Source: Bacteroidaceae bacterium
Lineage (GTDB): Bacteria; Bacteroidota; Bacteroidia; Bacteroidales; Bacteroidaceae
Direction of reading: 5' to 3'
NCBI GenBank assembly: GCA_017548225.1
Contig: JAFYMV010000239.1
Span: 1 to 7,684 of the forward strand
DNA: 7,684 nt
Of the stretch, positions 5,323-7,684 are shown one piece after another (position 1 is the stretch's first letter; each line of letters opens with the position of its first letter). Below the pieces are notes generated by a model. That model saw only the letters and a list, made by a program, of their open reading frames with translations, did not search any database and was not told the DNA's origin. The position numbers and the translations under genes were made by a program.

Positions 5323-7434
5323 TCAAGGACAATCCTTTACCTTAATCTCAAAGGTGCTGGCGGGAAGCTCTGCGCTGTTCACGAGATTGGCTCGTGTGAA
5401 GGGTTGCCAACCATAACGGGCACGCATGGGATGCTGTACTTGGCTACTCTTGAGGATGATGGTGTTGTCTTTCACCTCAATTTTGTCGGCAGGGTAGTAG
5501 AGCCCGTTCTTGTCCGCAACTTCAAAAGTGCGAAGGGCGGTGCCGTCAGAGGCATGCATGCCTTCGGCGTGGTCAAAGGTAAGGACGATGCTCTTTCCCC
5601 AATTACGGGCGCTGCGTATGGTGGGACCTGAAGGCACGACATGCCTATATCCATAGTTATGGTGCAAGGCAATGCGGCCGAGGCGCTCACCGATGGGGCG
5701 CTTGTCGCGCGGGTGTACATCAAGCGAGTCGCCCTTGTCGCTCGATACAGCCATGTAGCAATGTTCTATCTCATCTGCCAACTGGCGTTGCACATCACGG
5801 AAATGGGGCCATGAGGGGCGGGCGATGCTAGAGAGCTGTACAAAGTGGAAAGGAATTGTCTCATCATTCCACGCGCGGCGCCAACTGCTGACAAGGGCGG
5901 GGAACTCGGTAGAAAAGAGTTCTACATTGTGTGCGTTCGACTCGCCTTGGTACCAGACGAATCCACGCAGAGGATATCCTGTAAGTTGGGCAATACCGGT
6001 CTCGTAGAGGTAGCAGGGCTCGTAAGGATGGCGCTGTAGCGGATTGCTGCTCTTTTGTATGTTGTGTGCTCCACGCTTTCTTACCCAGTCTTGTATACGG
6101 TCGTTGTTGCGCCAGTCGGTGAGGATATCGACCAGCTCGGGGTGGTACTCAATGGTATGGCGGTCGATGAACGACTCGATGGGGGCTCCACCTACGGCAT
6201 TACAGATAAGTCCTATAGGAACATTGAGCGAGTCGGCCAGCATTGCTCCAAAGTGATAGGCAATGGCCGATAGGTGAGGGGCATTGTCCTCTGTGAGCGC
6301 TTGCCACTGCGTGGGTAGAAAGTAGTCGAGACGGTTGAGTTGGGCGAGCGAGGCGCTGTCCCATGCAACGGCATCGGTGTATACGCGAGGGCGCATGTTA
6401 TAGATGCGCAAGTGTTGTTTGGTAAGGGCTTCGGATATATTGGTCTGTGCATCGGTGGCTTGGTGCAGCATGAAAGCCATGTTCGATTGTCCCGAGCAGA
6501 GCCATACCTCACCTACGAGGATATCGGTACGGGTAAGGGTGATATGACCATCGCTGATGGTGAGCGTGAGGGGCTCGTGTGTAGCCTTGCGCGCTTTGAA
6601 GGTAAGCTGCCATGAGCCATCAGGGGCTACGCTGGTGCCTTGCTTCTCTTTCCCCAGTGTCGCGGTAATCTTACATCCGACATTGGCAGTGCCGTGCAGC
6701 GTGAAGGGTTTGTGGCGTTGTATTACCATACCGTCGCTATAGATGTCGGGGATACTTAATCCACCATACTCTCCTGTCATGGCCGAATATACGGTGCGGG
6801 CCAGTATCATGGCGCCTTCAGCATTGGGGTGCAGGGCATCGGCAAAGAGGTCGGGGCGATGGTAGAGGGGTTCATGTAGGTCTATGAGGTTTACACCAGC
6901 CAAGCGGGCTACCTCTTCAATAGCTACCTGTATCTGGGCATGCCAGTCGCGTGTACCCGACTTGAAACGGCGGTGTCCATGGAAGATGGGTGTCATGCGG
7001 CATACCCACACCTCTACATTGGGGTTGGCGGCACGCAAGGTGTCGATGAGGGCTAGGTAATCGGGGATAAACTCGTCGCGATAGTTGGGCCAATTGCGCG
7101 GGTCGGTGTCATTGAGCCCGAGGTGTATGATTGCCTTATCGGGGGCAAAAGCAATGGCGTCGCGATAAGCCTTCTGCTGTGTGTAGGGGCGGTGTCCATG
7201 GTTGAGGAGTGTGGCGCCCGAGTGTCCAAAGTTGCGTACTTCGTAGCCCTCGCCTAACATTTCGTCCAAGCGGGTGGGGTAGGAGGTGGCTGTAGGGTCT
7301 TTGTGCCCATATCCGTAGGTGACACTATTGCCTATACAGGCTACGCGGATAGGGGTATCTGCAAGGATTGTGCTGCAAGCGATGACTATACAAGATAGTG
7401 TGAAAAGTGCTCTCTTCAGTGCGGTGTGTTTCAT
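5323..7434 (-). CDS. Secreted two-domain esterase: GDSL/SGNH plus sialate O-acetylesterase (NanS-like)
   Basis: This is a complete 703-residue exported protein with two hydrolase modules. The signal sequence covers about 1-25; cleavage after ILA25 or lipidation at Cys20 (VIAC) are both possible. Module one (about 28-222) is an SGNH/GDSL esterase: Ser37 in CIGNSVTYG, Gly73 in GHSGATL, Asn108 in GLND, and Asp199/His202 in DALHPN. Residues about 225-305 look like a beta-rich linker domain. Module two (about 306-600) is a sialate O-acetylesterase (SASA) domain: Ser317 in CSGQSNM, Gln496-Gly-Glu in WYQGESN, and Asp572/His574 in DVHPRDK. The C-terminal 100 residues are a beta domain. This order and length fit the two-domain NanS/EstA enzymes of Tannerella and Bacteroides, which remove O-acetyl groups from sialic acid so that sialidase can act. 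A related arrangement occurs in xylan acetylesterases, so the substrate is not proven. No sialidase gene lies in the window. The start MKHTALKRAL is the only one giving a proper signal. Confidence 0.93.
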   Translation of the reverse strand: MKHTALKRALFTLSCIVIACSTILADTPIRVACIGNSVTYGYGHKDPTATSYPTRLDEMLGEGYEVRNFGHSGATLLNHGHRPYTQQKAYRDAIAFAPDKAIIHLGLNDTDPRNWPNYRDEFIPDYLALIDTLRAANPNVEVWVCRMTPIFHGHRRFKSGTRDWHAQIQVAIEEVARLAGVNLIDLHEPLYHRPDLFADALHPNAEGAMILARTVYSAMTGEYGGLSIPDIYSDGMVIQRHKPFTLHGTANVGCKITATLGKEKQGTSVAPDGSWQLTFKARKATHEPLTLTISDGHITLTRTDILVGEVWLCSGQSNMAFMLHQATDAQTNISEALTKQHLRIYNMRPRVYTDAVAWDSASLAQLNRLDYFLPTQWQALTEDNAPHLSAIAYHFGAMLADSLNVPIGLICNAVGGAPIESFIDRHTIEYHPELVDILTDWRNNDRIQDWVRKRGAHNIQKSSNPLQRHPYEPCYLYETGIAQLTGYPLRGFVWYQGESNAHNVELFSTEFPALVSSWRRAWNDETIPFHFVQLSSIARPSWPHFRDVQRQLADEIEHCYMAVSSDKGDSLDVHPRDKRPIGERLGRIALHHNYGYRHVVPSGPTIRSARNWGKSIVLTFDHAEGMHASDGTALRTFEVADKNGLYYPADKIEVKDNTIILKSSQVQHPMRARYGWQPFTRANLVNSAELPASTFEIKVKDCP

Positions 7435-7450
7435 GGGGAAAATCAGTTGA

Positions 7451-7523
7451 AAAATAAAAAGCAGGAGTCAGAGGTTCGGTTTTTGTATATATTCCCTAGA
7501 GGAATCCCTAACTTCTGACTTCT
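7451..7523 (-). terminator. Probable intrinsic terminator of the uracil permease gene
   Basis: On the minus strand, 11 bases after the permease stop, AGAAGTCAGAAGTT (7510-7523) pairs with AACCTCTGACTCCT (7463-7476), with two A-C mismatches. The 33-base loop holds a small inner hairpin (attcc 7491-7495 with ggaat 7501-7505). Directly after the stem comes GC and then a T-rich tail (TTTTTATTTTTC), as in intrinsic terminators. The long loop and mismatches lower confidence. Confidence 0.6.
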
Positions 7524-7533
7524 ACCTTATATA

Positions 7534-7684
7534 TTAAAGCTTCTTGCTCTTGGGGATGATGAGGTTGAGTAGTACGCCAACCAAAGCAGCCAGACCGATG
7601 CCACCGATGGTGATGCTGCCAATGGTGAGTTCGGCGCCACCGATACCCAAAGTGAGGATAAGCGAAGCGATAACCAAATTGCGG
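7534..7684 (-). CDS. uraA: Uracil permease (NCS2 family), C-terminal 49 residues only
   Basis: The gene enters from the right edge, and only its last 49 codons and the TAA stop (7534-7536) are in the window. The translated end contains RNLVIASLILTLGIGGAEL and GGIGLAALVGVLLNLIIP, then PKSKKL. It has two hydrophobic segments and a lysine-rich cytoplasmic tail, as at the C-terminus of UraA-type uracil/proton symporters of the NCS2 (nucleobase transporter) family. The phrase RNLVIAS...GIGGA and the final GVLLNLI are characteristic of the last two helices in these permeases. The substrate-binding helices lie outside the window, so a xanthine or other nucleobase permease is an alternative. A hairpin with a T-rich tail follows, so transcription probably stops before the esterase gene. 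Confidence 0.8.
   Translation of the reverse strand, partial: RNLVIASLILTLGIGGAELTIGSITIGGIGLAALVGVLLNLIIPKSKKL

Noticed and set aside
7449..7456. TATTTTTC on the minus strand as a -7 box for the esterase gene
   Set aside because: It misses the final G of TAnnTTTG, has no TTTG at the right distance, and coincides with the T-rich tail of the terminator.
1..7684. CRISPR array, tRNA or rRNA genes, transposase or phage genes
   Set aside because: No regularly spaced repeats, RNA gene signatures or mobile-element proteins were found on either strand.

Overview
The window looks like chromosomal DNA of a Bacteroidales bacterium (gut or oral Bacteroidetes such as Bacteroides, Barnesiella, Prevotella or a muribaculum; the genus cannot be fixed from the sequence). 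The evidence is a close fit of one promoter to the Bacteroidetes form (TTTG, then TAnnTTTG), A-rich leaders without Shine-Dalgarno sequences, and protein families typical of glycan foragers. Every gene lies on the minus strand, so transcription runs from high to low coordinates. No tRNA, rRNA, CRISPR array, IS element or transposase was seen, and there is no stretch over 300 bases without a gene.

Layout in transcription order: (1) 7684-7534, the last 49 codons of a uracil permease (UraA/NCS2), followed by a hairpin and T-rich tail that probably terminates it. (2) 7434-5323, a secreted esterase with two SGNH modules: a GDSL-type domain followed by a sialate O-acetylesterase (SASA/NanS-like) domain. 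(3) 5281-4670, a small lipoprotein of unknown function, 41 bp after the esterase and probably co-transcribed. (4) 4439-3864, rubrerythrin, with its own promoter and a G-poor leader, followed by a GC-rich palindrome. (5) 3646-2192, an unusual membrane-anchored AraC-type regulator: one N-terminal membrane helix, a short coiled coil, about 190 residues of glutamate-rich low-complexity sequence, then a C-terminal AraC DNA-binding domain. (6) 2187 to beyond position 1, a family GH84 beta-N-acetylglucosaminidase that starts 4 bp after the regulator and runs off the left edge.

The enzymes fit breakdown of host glycans such as mucin O-glycans. The esterase would remove O-acetyl groups that shield sialic acid or other sugars, and the GH84 enzyme would release beta-linked GlcNAc. 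Rubrerythrin is a separate peroxide-defence gene, and the permease a separate nucleobase transporter. There is no SusC/SusD pair, so this is not a complete polysaccharide utilisation locus. The most unusual item is the membrane-tethered AraC regulator. It has essentially no extracytoplasmic sensor, carries a long acidic linker, and appears translationally coupled to the glycosidase that it may control.
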